Part shown: positions 25,912 to 34,406 of the stretch, one piece after another
Layout of the letters: every line of letters starts with the position of its first letter
Position numbering within the stretch: the stretch's first letter is position 1
Origin: Rhizobiales bacterium UBA3584
GTDB lineage: Bacteria > Pseudomonadota > Alphaproteobacteria > Rhizobiales > Devosiaceae
Length of the DNA: 46,034 nt
Assembly (NCBI GenBank): GCA_002375765.1
Contig: DFMV01000046.1
Coordinates: 750-46,783, forward strand
Direction: 5' to 3'
Notes under the pieces: model-generated
Told to the model about the DNA's origin: nothing
Database searches by the model: none
What the model saw: only the letters and a program-made list of their open reading frames with translations
Position numbers and translations under genes: made by a program

Positions 25912-25974
25912 ATCGCGTCTCCAAAAAATTTCAGCCCTTTTGGGCCGCTGGAGACCAATATAGACCGGTGATCG

Positions 25975-25991
25975 GTCCGGATAATCCGGAC
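25975..25991. promoter_or_regulatory. Perfect palindrome at the promoter of the dioxygenase-esterase operon
   Basis: Arms GTCCGGA and TCCGGAC are separated by TAA. The site lies 64-80 bp upstream of the dioxygenase ATG, between it and the regulator gene. On the minus strand a -10-like TATATT (25957-25962) lies downstream, so the palindrome would cover the -35 position. It is a strong candidate operator for the adjacent cysteine-bearing regulator. Confidence 0.5.
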
Positions 25992-26039
25992 TATGGTTCA
26001 TTCATTATTCGATATTGCCGAACGATCGAACGGGTCGCA

Positions 26040-26732
26040 TCAGGCCTTGATGTCGGAAATCCGGTACGCGCACCGCCGCGCGCCCATCACGATATGGTCA
26101 GTGCGCTCGACGCTGGCATCGGGCCCAAGGACATCGCGGAAAACCGCCAGTTCGGCCCTGCAGAAATTCTGGCATGCCGTCGCCGCGGCGCAGATCGGAC
26201 AGTGATTTTCGTAGAGGACATAGCCACCCTCGCCATCGGCTTCCCAATCGGCCATGTACCCCTCGGCCGAGCGCAGATCCGCCAGTCGCGCAACCCGCTC
26301 GCCCAGCGTATCCGCCCCGCTCATGGCCGCATGATAGACCGATTTGGTTCGCTCCTCGCGCGTATCAATGATCCGCGACAGCACATCGTGGCCGAACGTG
26401 TCGCCTACGATGCCCAAAAGCTCAACGGTCAGCGCCGCATGGGTATCGGGAAACCGCGCCTGCCCGGCACCCGTCAGGCGCCAGAATTGGGACGGTCGCC
26501 CTACGCCGCGCGACTGGCTCCAGCTTTCGACAAGCCCCTCCTCGGACAGCCGCACCAATTGCTGGCGCGCAGCCTCCCCCGAAGTTCCAAGCGCTTTGCC
26601 CAACTCGGCCGCGGTTTTTTCTCCGTGCATCTTGAGATGGAACAGCACGCGTTCAGCCGCATTGCGCGGAGACCAGTTTCCCGTCTCGGGCAATGATGGA
26701 GAATTTTCAATCACGGGTTTGCTGCTTGACAT
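26040..26732 (-). CDS. Winged-helix regulator with C-terminal cysteine motif (COG2345/SufR-like)
   Basis: This 230-residue regulator has an N-terminal winged helix (about 20-90; AAERVLFHLKMHGEKTAAELG, GTSGEAARQQLVRLSEEGLV, RGVGRPSQFWRLT). The C-terminal domain carries four or more cysteines: ENHCPICAAATACQNFCRAELAVF and, about 30 residues later, GARRCAYRI. The NHCP..C..E...F.....C.YRI pattern is that of COG2345 regulators, and cyanobacterial SufR uses such cysteines to hold an Fe-S cluster. Redox or electrophile sensing is a reasonable inference. It is flanked by the dioxygenase-esterase operon downstream and a divergent flavin reductase. AGGAG precedes the ATG at short spacing. Confidence 0.82.
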   Translation of the reverse strand: MSSSKPVIENSPSLPETGNWSPRNAAERVLFHLKMHGEKTAAELGKALGTSGEAARQQLVRLSEEGLVESWSQSRGVGRPSQFWRLTGAGQARFPDTHAALTVELLGIVGDTFGHDVLSRIIDTREERTKSVYHAAMSGADTLGERVARLADLRSAEGYMADWEADGEGGYVLYENHCPICAAATACQNFCRAELAVFRDVLGPDASVERTDHIVMGARRCAYRISDIKA

Positions 26733-26843
26733 GGCTCCTGAGCGACATTTAGAAAGCCCTTACTTGGAAAATACAGAGACCGGGCCGCAAGATCAAGCCC
26801 CGCCGGTTTCTTCACACAGACCGGCGCTCAAGACTGCCCTGCA

Positions 26844-27404
26844 ATGACCAGACCGAACACCAAATCTCCGCCGGCCGGTCCGGCTCTCGCCCTCGCACTG
26901 GCGGATCATCCGTCGGCAACCGATGCGGTGCCCGCCTCCCAGTTCACTGGCGCCATGAGCACGCTGGCCGCCGCCGTCACGGTCGTCACCGCCCGTATCG
27001 GTGATGAGCAGCACGGGCGCACAGTGACAGCCATGCTTTCATTGAGCGCCGAACCGCCCGCCGTAATGGTTTCGATCACCCGCGACACCGAACTGGCCCA
27101 GACGATAGAGGCAGCAGGACGGTTCTCCCTTTCGGTGCTGGCACAAGGTCAGGAGACCGTCGCCGACGCTTTTGCCGGATGGGGACCGCAGGATCGGTTT
27201 GCGAATGCCCATTGGGAGCACTGGCCCTCGGGTCAGCCCCTGCTTTCCGGCGCAGCCACCAGCCTCGATTGCGTCCTCGCCGGGTCCATAGTCATGGATA
27301 CCCACACCCTTTACGCCGGCATCGTGACGCATACTCGGTCCTTTCCCGACCGCGCTCCGCTTATCTGGCATCGGCGCAGCTACAAAGCCCTTGATCAGTC
27401 CTGA
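26844..27404 (+). CDS. Flavin reductase-domain protein
   Basis: This 186-residue flavin reductase-like protein (HpaC/NADH:FMN oxidoreductase component family) has the FMN-binding split-barrel core at FTGAMSTLAAAVTVVTAR, GRTVTAMLSLSAEPPAVMVSI, GRFSLSVLAQGQE, and DTHTLYAGIV. The C-terminal PLIWHRRSYKAL is typical. Such proteins supply reduced flavin to aromatic monooxygenases or reduce quinones. It diverges from the cysteine-bearing regulator across 111 bp, consistent with shared control of an aromatic/quinone response. Its stop overlaps the antiporter gene by 10 bp. Confidence 0.84.
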   Translation: MTRPNTKSPPAGPALALALADHPSATDAVPASQFTGAMSTLAAAVTVVTARIGDEQHGRTVTAMLSLSAEPPAVMVSITRDTELAQTIEAAGRFSLSVLAQGQETVADAFAGWGPQDRFANAHWEHWPSGQPLLSGAATSLDCVLAGSIVMDTHTLYAGIVTHTRSFPDRAPLIWHRRSYKALDQS

Positions 27405-29263
27405 GAAGAATCGGCGCCCGGCTCGACCACCTGCTGTAACTCGGCCTTCCGGTCGGCCTTTTTGCTTCGCTGCTCCTTGAGCTTGGCACGCAGGAATGCC
27501 TTGAGCTCTCTCCCGCTCATGAACACCGGCACACGGGCCTTCTGGGCATCCTGGTCGATAGCCAGACCAGCCTCGGACACCTCCCCCTCGATATCCACCT
27601 CGCGCACGATCAGTTCCAGGGCGCCTATGGCCACCCGGTCGCCGATTTCCGCGGTCCCGCCCAGCCGCTCGCGCATATAGTCGCCGATGGTCTTTTCCAG
27701 CGATACATTGGGGCCGATCGGGGCGTCATAAGCATCCTTGAGCGCGCCAAGCGGGCGCTCGGGATTGATCTTGAACTCGCCAAAAAAGTCCTTGTCGTCC
27801 GCCTCCACCTTGGTGGGGCTGGCAAACAGCCGGTCGAGCAGGCGGGTATAGCGCGGCGCGATGAACATATAGACGTAGTCGCCGGCCTTGATGCGTCCCG
27901 CATATTGGAAGCGCATAGACTGTCCGTCCCGCACGATCAGCGAGGGACGCGCCCAGCGCGGCAGCCTTTCGCCCTCTGCAACCGGGCTGCCCTCGACCAC
28001 GTGATAAACGATCAGCTCATGATGCGCGCTTCCCGGCAGCTCAAGCCCCACGCGCTCGACCGGCCCGATGCGCGGCGGCACGATCAGCCCCAGCCATTGG
28101 GCCATGGGCCGGATGGTCCAACCTTGAACGAGCAGCGACGTCAGCACGATGATGAATGCGGTATTGAACAGCACCGCCCCGTTTTCGAGCAGGGCGATCA
28201 GCGGCAGAATGGCAAGCAGAATCGAAACCGCGCCACGAAGACCCACCCAGGAAATAAAGGCAATCTCGTCGCGCTGATACTGAAAGGCCAGTAGACACAA
28301 CCACACCGCCACGGGACGGGCGACAAACATCAGGAACAGCGCCAGCGCTACCGCCGGCAGCGCCACATCGCCAAATTGGGACGGATTGGCCAAAAGCCCG
28401 AGAATGAGGAACATGACGATCTGGGCCAGCCAGGTCATCCCATCCTGGAAGCGCACCAGCGTCGCACGTGCACGGACCCGGCGATTGCCTGCGACGAGCC
28501 CAGCCACATACGCGGCCAGCGCGCCCGATCCTCCCAGAATACCGGTAAAGGCAAACAGCAGAACCGCCATCCCCAGAACGATTATGGGGTAGAGCGCCCC
28601 CTCGAGTTCGACCCGGTTGATAATGAAGACGATGATCGCACCGCCGGCAATGCCCAACGCCACACCGAGCCCCATTTGCAGTCCGAACCCCACGACAAAG
28701 TCGTGAGTGAACCCCGTGATCCCCGAGCCCGACGCCAAAAGTTCGACGAACATGATGGTGAGAAAAATCGCCATCGGATCGTTCGATCCCGACTCCACTT
28801 CGAGGGTCGAACGAACCTTGTCGCGAATGGTGATACCGCCCACGCGCAACAGGAAGAACACCGCCGCCGCGTCCGTGGACGAAACGATCGCTCCCATCAA
28901 CAACCCCTCGGCCCACCCGAACCCGAACAGCAGGCGCGCCGCCATGCCCACGATCGCCGTGGTCAAAAGCACCCCGACTGTCGCCAGAACGATCGATGGC
29001 GCCGCCGCCTGCCGGAACGATTTCAGCGATGTGCCAAAGCCGGAGTCGAAGAGAATGACCGCAAGCGCCAGCGAGCCCACGAAATAGGCTGTGTTGACGT
29101 CGGAAAATTCGATTCCCAGACCGTCGCTGCCCGCTCCGAGGCCAATGCCCAGAAACAACAGTAGCAAGGGGGCCCCGAAGCGGAAGGCGACGAGAGAGGT
29201 AAAAACCGAAACGACGATGAGGGCCGCGCCCACCAGGAGCAGCGGATAAATCCAGTCGATCAT
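27395..29263 (-). CDS. Potassium/proton antiporter (NhaP2/CvrA type)
   Basis: This 622-residue inner-membrane cation:proton antiporter has residues about 5-400 as a Na/H-exchanger domain of about twelve helices, with the ion-site segments GAIVSSTDAAAVFFLL and EVESGSNDPMAIFLT. It continues into a cytoplasmic TrkA-C/RCK-C-like regulatory domain (about 410-500; HELIVYHVVEGSPVAEGERLP) and a CorC/HlyC-like domain (about 520-600). That three-part layout is NhaP2/CvrA, which exports K+ under high osmolarity or alkaline stress. The ATG at 29261-29263 is used; a TTG two codons earlier is possible. It is convergent with the flavin reductase gene (10-bp overlap). Confidence 0.89.
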   Translation of the reverse strand: MIDWIYPLLLVGAALIVVSVFTSLVAFRFGAPLLLLFLGIGLGAGSDGLGIEFSDVNTAYFVGSLALAVILFDSGFGTSLKSFRQAAAPSIVLATVGVLLTTAIVGMAARLLFGFGWAEGLLMGAIVSSTDAAAVFFLLRVGGITIRDKVRSTLEVESGSNDPMAIFLTIMFVELLASGSGITGFTHDFVVGFGLQMGLGVALGIAGGAIIVFIINRVELEGALYPIIVLGMAVLLFAFTGILGGSGALAAYVAGLVAGNRRVRARATLVRFQDGMTWLAQIVMFLILGLLANPSQFGDVALPAVALALFLMFVARPVAVWLCLLAFQYQRDEIAFISWVGLRGAVSILLAILPLIALLENGAVLFNTAFIIVLTSLLVQGWTIRPMAQWLGLIVPPRIGPVERVGLELPGSAHHELIVYHVVEGSPVAEGERLPRWARPSLIVRDGQSMRFQYAGRIKAGDYVYMFIAPRYTRLLDRLFASPTKVEADDKDFFGEFKINPERPLGALKDAYDAPIGPNVSLEKTIGDYMRERLGGTAEIGDRVAIGALELIVREVDIEGEVSEAGLAIDQDAQKARVPVFMSGRELKAFLRAKLKEQRSKKADRKAELQQVVEPGADSSQD

Positions 29264-29527
29264 CCCCAAATGACCCGATCTATAATGTTTGGCAGCCGGC
29301 CCGAACCGGCCGCGAAGGCATAATAATCAATAGCGACAATGATTACGGCGCCAATGCGTCGCGTCCACCCCCGCACGCCAAAAAAACGCTTTTGCAGCAA
29401 AAAATTAGCCCGCGCCGGACTACGTTTGTCTTCCGCCGAGATCGAGACGCCTCTTGCGTGCGCCCGCACGCCCGATAATATCGAATTCTCGGATTTTTTC
29501 TCCCTTGGACGCTGGAGGTCTTCGATC
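29264..29527. promoter_or_regulatory. Divergent AT-rich control region, antiporter / amino-acid ABC importer
   Basis: This 264-bp gap has no gene. It contains TATAAT at 29281, an inverted repeat TAATCA..TGATTA (29324-29345, 10-bp spacer), and a near-perfect palindrome TTTTGC-A-GCAAAA (29390-29402) about 126 bp upstream of the binding-protein start. One or both may be operators for the importer; no known box was recognised. Confidence 0.35.
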
Positions 29528-30364
29528 ATGTCGGTACAAATTTCATCGTGGCGCAACCTGGCGGTTGCGGCATCGCTCGCCGCCGCGCTCGCGGCCGGAA
29601 CAACCTTCGCTCAGGAAAACACGCCTGACGATCCGCGCCTGTTCACCCCGGGTCAGCTGACTATCGCAACCTCCGACCCGGTCTTTCCGCCCTGGATGAT
29701 GGACAACGACCCCTCCAACGGTGAAGGCTTTGAAAGCGCTTTCGTTTATGCCTTGGCCGAGAAGATGGGTTTTGCGGCCGATGATGTGGTCTGGGTGCGC
29801 GAGACCTTCGATCAGGCGATTGCGCCGGGCGCCAAGGATTACGATTTCGGCATCCAGCAAATCTCTGTCACCGAAGACCGCAGCCAGATCGCCACCTTCT
29901 CGGACGTCTATTACCAACCGCAAAAGGCTGTGGTCGCCATGCCAGGCTCGGCGGTCGAACAGGCGACCAGCTTTGCAGATCTGCGTGAGGTGCGCTGGGG
30001 CGTGATGATCGGCACCACCGATCTCGATTACGTCGAACAGATCATCGGTGTCACCGAACCAGCGGTGTATAACGACCAGGTCGGCCTGTTCCAGGCCCTC
30101 CAGGGTAACCAGATCGATGCTGTAGCCACCGAATTGCCCACGGCGCTCTATCTCACCGCCGTCCAGGTGCCGGACGCCACCATCGCCGCCATCCTCCCGC
30201 CTGACGAAAACGACTACGGCCACGGCCTGATCTTTGAGCAGGGCAATGACCTTGTCGAATGGGTCAACGAGGCGATTGCGGAACTGAAATCCGAAGGCGT
30301 CATCGACGCGCTTGTCGCCGAATATCTGATCGCCGATCCCGAGCTGGCGGTCATTACCGAATGA
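29528..30364 (+). CDS. Amino-acid ABC transporter, periplasmic binding protein
   Basis: This 278-residue family-3 solute-binding protein has a signal peptide (residues 1-28, RNLAVAASLAAALAAGTTFAQ). The mature domain begins GQLTIATSDPVFPPWMMDN and shows GFESAFVYALAEKMGF, YDFGIQQISVTEDRSQ, and WGVMIGTTDLDYVEQII. It probably binds a polar amino acid; the ligand-contact residues are too divergent to name it. The ATG at 29528 has GGAGG upstream. It is coupled by ATGA to the permease and, through that, to the ATPase, making a complete importer. Confidence 0.86.
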   Translation: MSVQISSWRNLAVAASLAAALAAGTTFAQENTPDDPRLFTPGQLTIATSDPVFPPWMMDNDPSNGEGFESAFVYALAEKMGFAADDVVWVRETFDQAIAPGAKDYDFGIQQISVTEDRSQIATFSDVYYQPQKAVVAMPGSAVEQATSFADLREVRWGVMIGTTDLDYVEQIIGVTEPAVYNDQVGLFQALQGNQIDAVATELPTALYLTAVQVPDATIAAILPPDENDYGHGLIFEQGNDLVEWVNEAIAELKSEGVIDALVAEYLIADPELAVITE

Positions 30365-31254
30365 CCTCTGGACTACCGCCGCAAGGCACCCCGACTGGCA
30401 CGGCTCCCGAAACGGAGCCGCGCCGTCCGCGCCCGCCGAAGAAAAAGAAACTGAGCGCCCGCGATCGCTATCTGCCCGGCCTCATCTCGATTGCCATGAT
30501 TGCCGTCGTGTTCGGCACTGTTGCCTATACAGTGACCTCTGCCGAACAATGGCCGCGCATCGCCCGGCAATTTTTCGATCTCAATGCCATGGCGGCGTCT
30601 TTCCCGCAGGTGCTGCGCGGCTTCTGGCTCAACCTTCAGGTCTGGGCAATATGCCTCTTCGCCATCATGGCGTGGGGTCTGGTGCTGGCCCTGTTCCGCT
30701 CGCTGACCGGTCCGTGGTTCGCGCCCCTGAGGGTGTTCACCGTCGTCTATATCGATCTGTTCCGTGGCCTGCCGGTCCTGCTGCTCGTCCTGATTTTCGG
30801 CTTCGGCATTCCGGCCCTCAACCTGCCCGGTCTGCCCAATTCCGCCCTGTTCTGGGGCGCAACCGCAATGGTCATCTCCTACGCCGCCTATTCGGCCGAA
30901 ATCTACCGCTCGGGCATAGAAGCGGTCCATGACGGCCAGCGCGCCGCCGCCACCGCGCTCGGCCTTTCCCAGTGGCAGACCATGCGCTACGCCATCCTGC
31001 CCCAAGCCGTCCGCAACGTCATGCCCGTGCTTTTGAACCTCGCTGTCGCGCTGCAAAAGGACGTGGCACTGCTCTCGGTCATCGGCGTGCGCGATGCCGT
31101 CCGGGAGGCCCAGATCTACACGGCCCAGACCTTCAACTATTCGTCGCTGATCGCCGCCGCGCTGCTGTTCCTCGTCGCGACAATTCCCATGGCGCGCCTT
31201 ACCGATTACATCTCGAAAAAAGACCGCCAGCGCCGCCTACAGGGGGCCATGTGA
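30361..31254 (+). CDS. Amino-acid ABC transporter, permease (HisM/GlnP family)
   Basis: This 297-residue permease has a charged, Pro/Lys-rich N-terminal tail (to about residue 40) and then the His/Glu/Gln-type permease domain: RGFWLNLQVWAICLFAIM, VYIDLFRGLPVLLLVLIFGFGIP, ISYAAYSAEIYRSGIEAVHDGQ, and the EAA loop region AATALGLSQWQTMRYAILPQAVRNV, which contacts the ATPase. With a single permease gene in the operon, it presumably works as a homodimer. The start overlaps the stop of the binding protein (ATGA); the stop overlaps the GTG of the ATPase. Confidence 0.9.
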   Translation: MTSGLPPQGTPTGTAPETEPRRPRPPKKKKLSARDRYLPGLISIAMIAVVFGTVAYTVTSAEQWPRIARQFFDLNAMAASFPQVLRGFWLNLQVWAICLFAIMAWGLVLALFRSLTGPWFAPLRVFTVVYIDLFRGLPVLLLVLIFGFGIPALNLPGLPNSALFWGATAMVISYAAYSAEIYRSGIEAVHDGQRAAATALGLSQWQTMRYAILPQAVRNVMPVLLNLAVALQKDVALLSVIGVRDAVREAQIYTAQTFNYSSLIAAALLFLVATIPMARLTDYISKKDRQRRLQGAM

Positions 31255-32000
31255 ATACCGACCGCATAACAATTACCGGGCTCACCAAATATTATGGCGA
31301 GACCCTTGTCCTCGACGACATCAACTTGGTTATCGCCCCCCACGAAGTAGTGTGCCTGATCGGCGCGTCCGGTTCGGGCAAATCGACCCTGTTGCGCTGC
31401 ATCAACCGGCTGACCGAGTTCGACTACGGCACCATCGCGCTCGACGGCATATCCCTCGACGACCCCTCCTGGGGCCGCAACGGGGTCTATCGCAAGATCG
31501 GCATCGTCTTTCAGTCCTACAATCTCTTCCCCCACATGAGCGTGATGGAAAACATCACCCTCGCCCCACTCAAGGTCCACGGCATTTCCAAACCCGAAGC
31601 GCTGGCCACCGCTCGTGACCTGCTCTCCGCCTTCGGCATGGCCGAGTTCGAAAACGCCTATCCCGAGCAACTCTCCGGCGGCCAGCAACAACGCGTCGCC
31701 ATCGTGCGCGCTCTGGCCACCCAGCCGGAAGTGATGCTGTTTGATGAAGTTACCGCCGCGCTCGATCCCGAACTGGTCGGTGAAGTGCTCGCCATCATCC
31801 GCAAGCTCAAGTCCGACGGCATGACAATGGTCATCGTCACGCACGAAATGGGCTTCGCCCGCGACGTCGCCGACCGCATCTGCTTTCTCGATGGCGGCCG
31901 TATCGTGGAAGAAGCCGAGCCCAAAGCCCTGTTCTCGAGCCCGCAGAACCCGCGCACCCGCAAATTCCTGCAACGGATCATCGAAGCCGGTCGCCTCTGA
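31251..32000 (+). CDS. Amino-acid ABC transporter, ATPase (GlnQ family)
   Basis: This is a 249-residue ABC ATPase with Walker A GASGSGKST, Q-loop FQSYNLFPHMSV, signature LSGGQQQR, Walker B VMLFDEV, the D-loop SALDPE-type sequence AALDPEL, and H-loop VTHEMGF. The high similarity to polar amino-acid importers fits its neighbours. The start is GTG at 31251-31253, overlapping the permease stop (GTGA) with AGGGGG just upstream. It is the last gene of the operon; about 860 bp of decayed sequence follows. Confidence 0.93.
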   Translation: MNTDRITITGLTKYYGETLVLDDINLVIAPHEVVCLIGASGSGKSTLLRCINRLTEFDYGTIALDGISLDDPSWGRNGVYRKIGIVFQSYNLFPHMSVMENITLAPLKVHGISKPEALATARDLLSAFGMAEFENAYPEQLSGGQQQRVAIVRALATQPEVMLFDEVTAALDPELVGEVLAIIRKLKSDGMTMVIVTHEMGFARDVADRICFLDGGRIVEEAEPKALFSSPQNPRTRKFLQRIIEAGRL

Positions 32001-32008
32001 GAGAGTTG

Positions 32009-32190
32009 CTAGCGGTCAGAGATGCTCGTGGCGAACTCGGCAGCAATCGGGCGGGAAGCTATGCGCCGGGAAATGATCGCGCAAACCGCCAACTGGATGA
32101 GGTGGAAGAGCATAAGCGGCGGCACGATGAGCGAAACCTCCTGCCCGGCAAACAATATCCCGGCCATCGGCAGGCCGGATACTGAGTCAT
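32009..32190 (-). pseudogene. Remnant of a BASS-family (SLC10A7-like) transporter, C-terminus
   Basis: On the minus strand the frame from about 32190 down to 32009 reads SGLPMAGILFAGQEVSLIVP, then PLMLFHLIQLAVCAIISRRIASR. This matches the last helices of bile-acid:sodium-symporter-family proteins of the SLC10A7/YP type (SGxPMA..LF, LPLMxFHxxQL, ARR). Nothing of the N-terminal four fifths is present, and the frame runs upstream into unrelated sequence, so this is a decayed C-terminal fragment. Confidence 0.6.
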
Positions 32191-32367
32191 CAAATAAGCC
32201 CGCAGGACGCCGGCGTGACTTTTGCTGCGTTCCAGCCCGGATTGGCGGCCCATTCGCATGTGGTCCGGCTCGGGTACGGTCAGGTCCGCATGAGTGACAT
32301 CGTTGAGATGACCCACGAGGCTTGGCTAGATCCGATCGCTGTCGATGAAGATATGAGAACCCTCTAG
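32185..32367 (+). pseudogene. Unidentified coding-like fragment (C-terminal end)
   Basis: On the plus strand an open stretch reads QDAGVTFAAFQPGLAAHSHV, then VRLGYGQVRMSDIVEMTHEA and WLDPIAVDEDMRTL to a TAG at 32365-32367. The composition is that of a real soluble protein rather than a shadow frame, and no start with a ribosome site is visible. I do not recognise the family. It may be the tail of a lost gene between the two transporter remnants. Confidence 0.35.
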
Positions 32368-32424
32368 GCCGGAACGTACGAACAGTAGTCCTCCCTGAGC
32401 GCGGCGAGGACCAATGCTCGGTCG

Positions 32425-32700
32425 CAACAATGGCCCAGAACAAGTCGAAGTTCACCCGCCCGGGTTGCGGTTTGGGCACAATACCATGCATCACCAGGCC
32501 ACCGAGCATGATGACCATGGTGGTTGTGCCGGGAATACTGCCTGCGAAAGCTGGAATGAAGGCGGTCTCGGCCGCAGTGTTGTTGCCGCGTTAGGAACGA
32601 CAATCCCCCGCGATTCCAGTGCCGGATTTTCCGGCATGACATCATCAGCGCTGTTCCAGCACATAGACAAAAAGCTGCCGGCGCCAGCCAGGCATCGGGC
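32425..32700 (-). pseudogene. Frameshifted remnant of a TctA-like permease
   Basis: On the minus strand one frame gives LAGAGSFLS and then ESRGIVVPNAA. A one-base shift near 32588-32592 continues it as NNTAAETAFIPAFAGSIPGT and TTMVIMLGGLVMHGIVP, then FDLFWAIVA. This is the TctA signature region ([43 protein letters not shown]), as in the intact tctA that follows. The fragment covers roughly one fifth of the protein and ends near 32425. It is not a copy of the neighbouring tctA: many residues differ. Confidence 0.62.
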
Positions 32701-32798
32701 GACAATCCAGGGTTCGGCAGCGTCGATCGGGCCTGAGCACAACAGCGCCGGCGGATAGCTCGGCGTGTCGAACATCGACAAGAAATGCAGCAGATAGC

Positions 32799-32838
32799 AT
32801 GGCCCGGCGGGATGCAAAAATGCAGCCCGCCGGGCCAT
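32799..32838 (-). terminator. Strong stem-loop at the end of tctCBA
   Basis: A perfect 13-bp inverted repeat (ATGGCCCGGCGGG at 32799-32811, CCCGCCGGGCCAT at 32826-32838) is extended inward by TGCA/TGCA around an AAAA loop. It begins 27 bp after the tctA stop on the minus strand. No clean T-run follows, so termination may be partly Rho-dependent or the hairpin may protect the mRNA 3' end. Confidence 0.7.
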
Positions 32839-32864
32839 CGGCTCATTGCGACGACCGCACTCGC

Positions 32865-34394
32865 TCAGTCGCCGTCCATCGCGAACACGGTCTTGGATTT
32901 GTCGGTGGCCAGCAATCGCCATATGACCGGGCCAAAGACCGCTGCAGCGGCGATGGCGTAGATCGTCAGCGCAACAGGAGAGGTCAGAAGAAACGTCCAG
33001 TCGCCCTGATTGATCATCAGTCCGCGGCGCAATTGCTCTTCGGCCAACGGCCCCAGAATTGCTCCGACGAGAACAGGTGCAAGTGGATAGCCGAACCTGC
33101 GCATCACGAAGCCGATCAGACCGAAGCCAAGGAGCAGAACCAGGGCGAAGACCGAACCTTGCGAACCGATAATGCCCAACGTGGCAAAGGTGAGAATGCC
33201 CGCATAAAGCCATGGTCGCGGGATCATCAGCAGGCGCACCCAGACGCCCACAAAGGGCAGGTTGAGCACGACCAGCATAACATTGGCGATGAAGAGAGAG
33301 GCAACCAACCCCCAAACCAGTGCAGGGTCGTTGGTGAACAGAAGCGGACCCGGCTGCAGCCCATATTGCTGGAATCCTGCCAGCATCATCGCGGCGGTTG
33401 CCGAAGTGGGCAGGCCAAGCGTCAGCAGCGGAATCAATGTACCGGCGGCTGAAGCGTTGTTTGCAGCTTCGGGGCCTGCAACCCCTTCAATGGCACCCTT
33501 TGGCCCCTCGAACTCCTCCTTGGCGACGCCTCTCGCCGATTTGCGTTCGGTCGAATAGGACAGAAATGTGGGAATCTCCGCTCCGCCGGTTGGCAACGGA
33601 CCGAACAGAAAGCCAAGCCCCGCCCCGCGAACATATGGCATCAGGCAGCGCTTGAGATCGGTGAGACTGAGCCACACCGAGCCCCTGATGGCCTCGACCT
33701 TATCAACCACAGCGATCTTTTTTGATGCAATGAAAAGCGTCTCCCCGATGGCAAAAAGGCCCACGGCGACAACCGCTATCGAAATGTTATCGCGCAGTTC
33801 GGGAATGCCAAAACTGAGCCGGGGCTGCCCGGTGAGTTTGTCGATGCCCACAAGACCAATGGCCAGACCGATAAACAGGGCCGTCAGGCCGCGTGCAACC
33901 GAGCCGCCAAATGCCGCCGACACCGTCACAAACGACAGCACCATCAGCGCAAAATACTCTGCCGGCCCAAACGACAGGGCAACCATGATCATGAAGGGGG
34001 AAACAATCGCCAGCCCGAGCGTGCCGACCATACCGCCGGAAAACGACCCGATGGCAGCAGCCCCCAGAGCCTTGCCGCCACGACCGTCGCGCGCCATCTT
34101 GTTCCCCTCGACCGCTGTCATGATCGAGGCGGTTTCCCCAGGGGTATTGAGCAGGATCGAGGAAATCGCACCTCCATACATACCGCCGTAGTAAATGCCG
34201 GCAAACATGATCATCGAGCCGGTGGCTCCAAACGAAAGCGAGATCGGGAGCAGTAACGCAACCGTCAGCGCAGGCCCGATGCCGGGCATGACACCGACCG
34301 CTGTGCCCAGAAGCACGCCGATCAGTGCGAACATCAGGTTCATCGGTTGTGCGGCAACCAGAAGACCATCAAACAGCAATATGAACGTATCCAT
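32865..34394 (-). CDS. tctA: Tripartite tricarboxylate transporter, large membrane subunit
   Basis: This 509-residue integral membrane protein with about twelve helices is the TctA pore subunit. Family segments are [58 protein letters not shown], and [17 protein letters not shown]. It moves a carboxylate delivered by TctC using an ion gradient. The ATG at 34392-34394 has AAGGA upstream. The order on the minus strand is tctC-tctB-tctA with a 12-bp gap after tctB, and a strong hairpin follows the gene. The substrate cannot be read from the sequence. Confidence 0.93.
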   Translation of the reverse strand: MDTFILLFDGLLVAAQPMNLMFALIGVLLGTAVGVMPGIGPALTVALLLPISLSFGATGSMIMFAGIYYGGMYGGAISSILLNTPGETASIMTAVEGNKMARDGRGGKALGAAAIGSFSGGMVGTLGLAIVSPFMIMVALSFGPAEYFALMVLSFVTVSAAFGGSVARGLTALFIGLAIGLVGIDKLTGQPRLSFGIPELRDNISIAVVAVGLFAIGETLFIASKKIAVVDKVEAIRGSVWLSLTDLKRCLMPYVRGAGLGFLFGPLPTGGAEIPTFLSYSTERKSARGVAKEEFEGPKGAIEGVAGPEAANNASAAGTLIPLLTLGLPTSATAAMMLAGFQQYGLQPGPLLFTNDPALVWGLVASLFIANVMLVVLNLPFVGVWVRLLMIPRPWLYAGILTFATLGIIGSQGSVFALVLLLGFGLIGFVMRRFGYPLAPVLVGAILGPLAEEQLRRGLMINQGDWTFLLTSPVALTIYAIAAAAVFGPVIWRLLATDKSKTVFAMDGD

Positions 34395-34406
34395 GACTGG
34401 ACTTCC

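Noticed and set aside
27395..29263. Other long plus-strand frames opposite the antiporter (for example 28376-29164)
   Set aside because: They mirror the antiporter's codons, are rich in Arg/Pro/Gln as GC-rich antisense frames are, and have no ribosome site.
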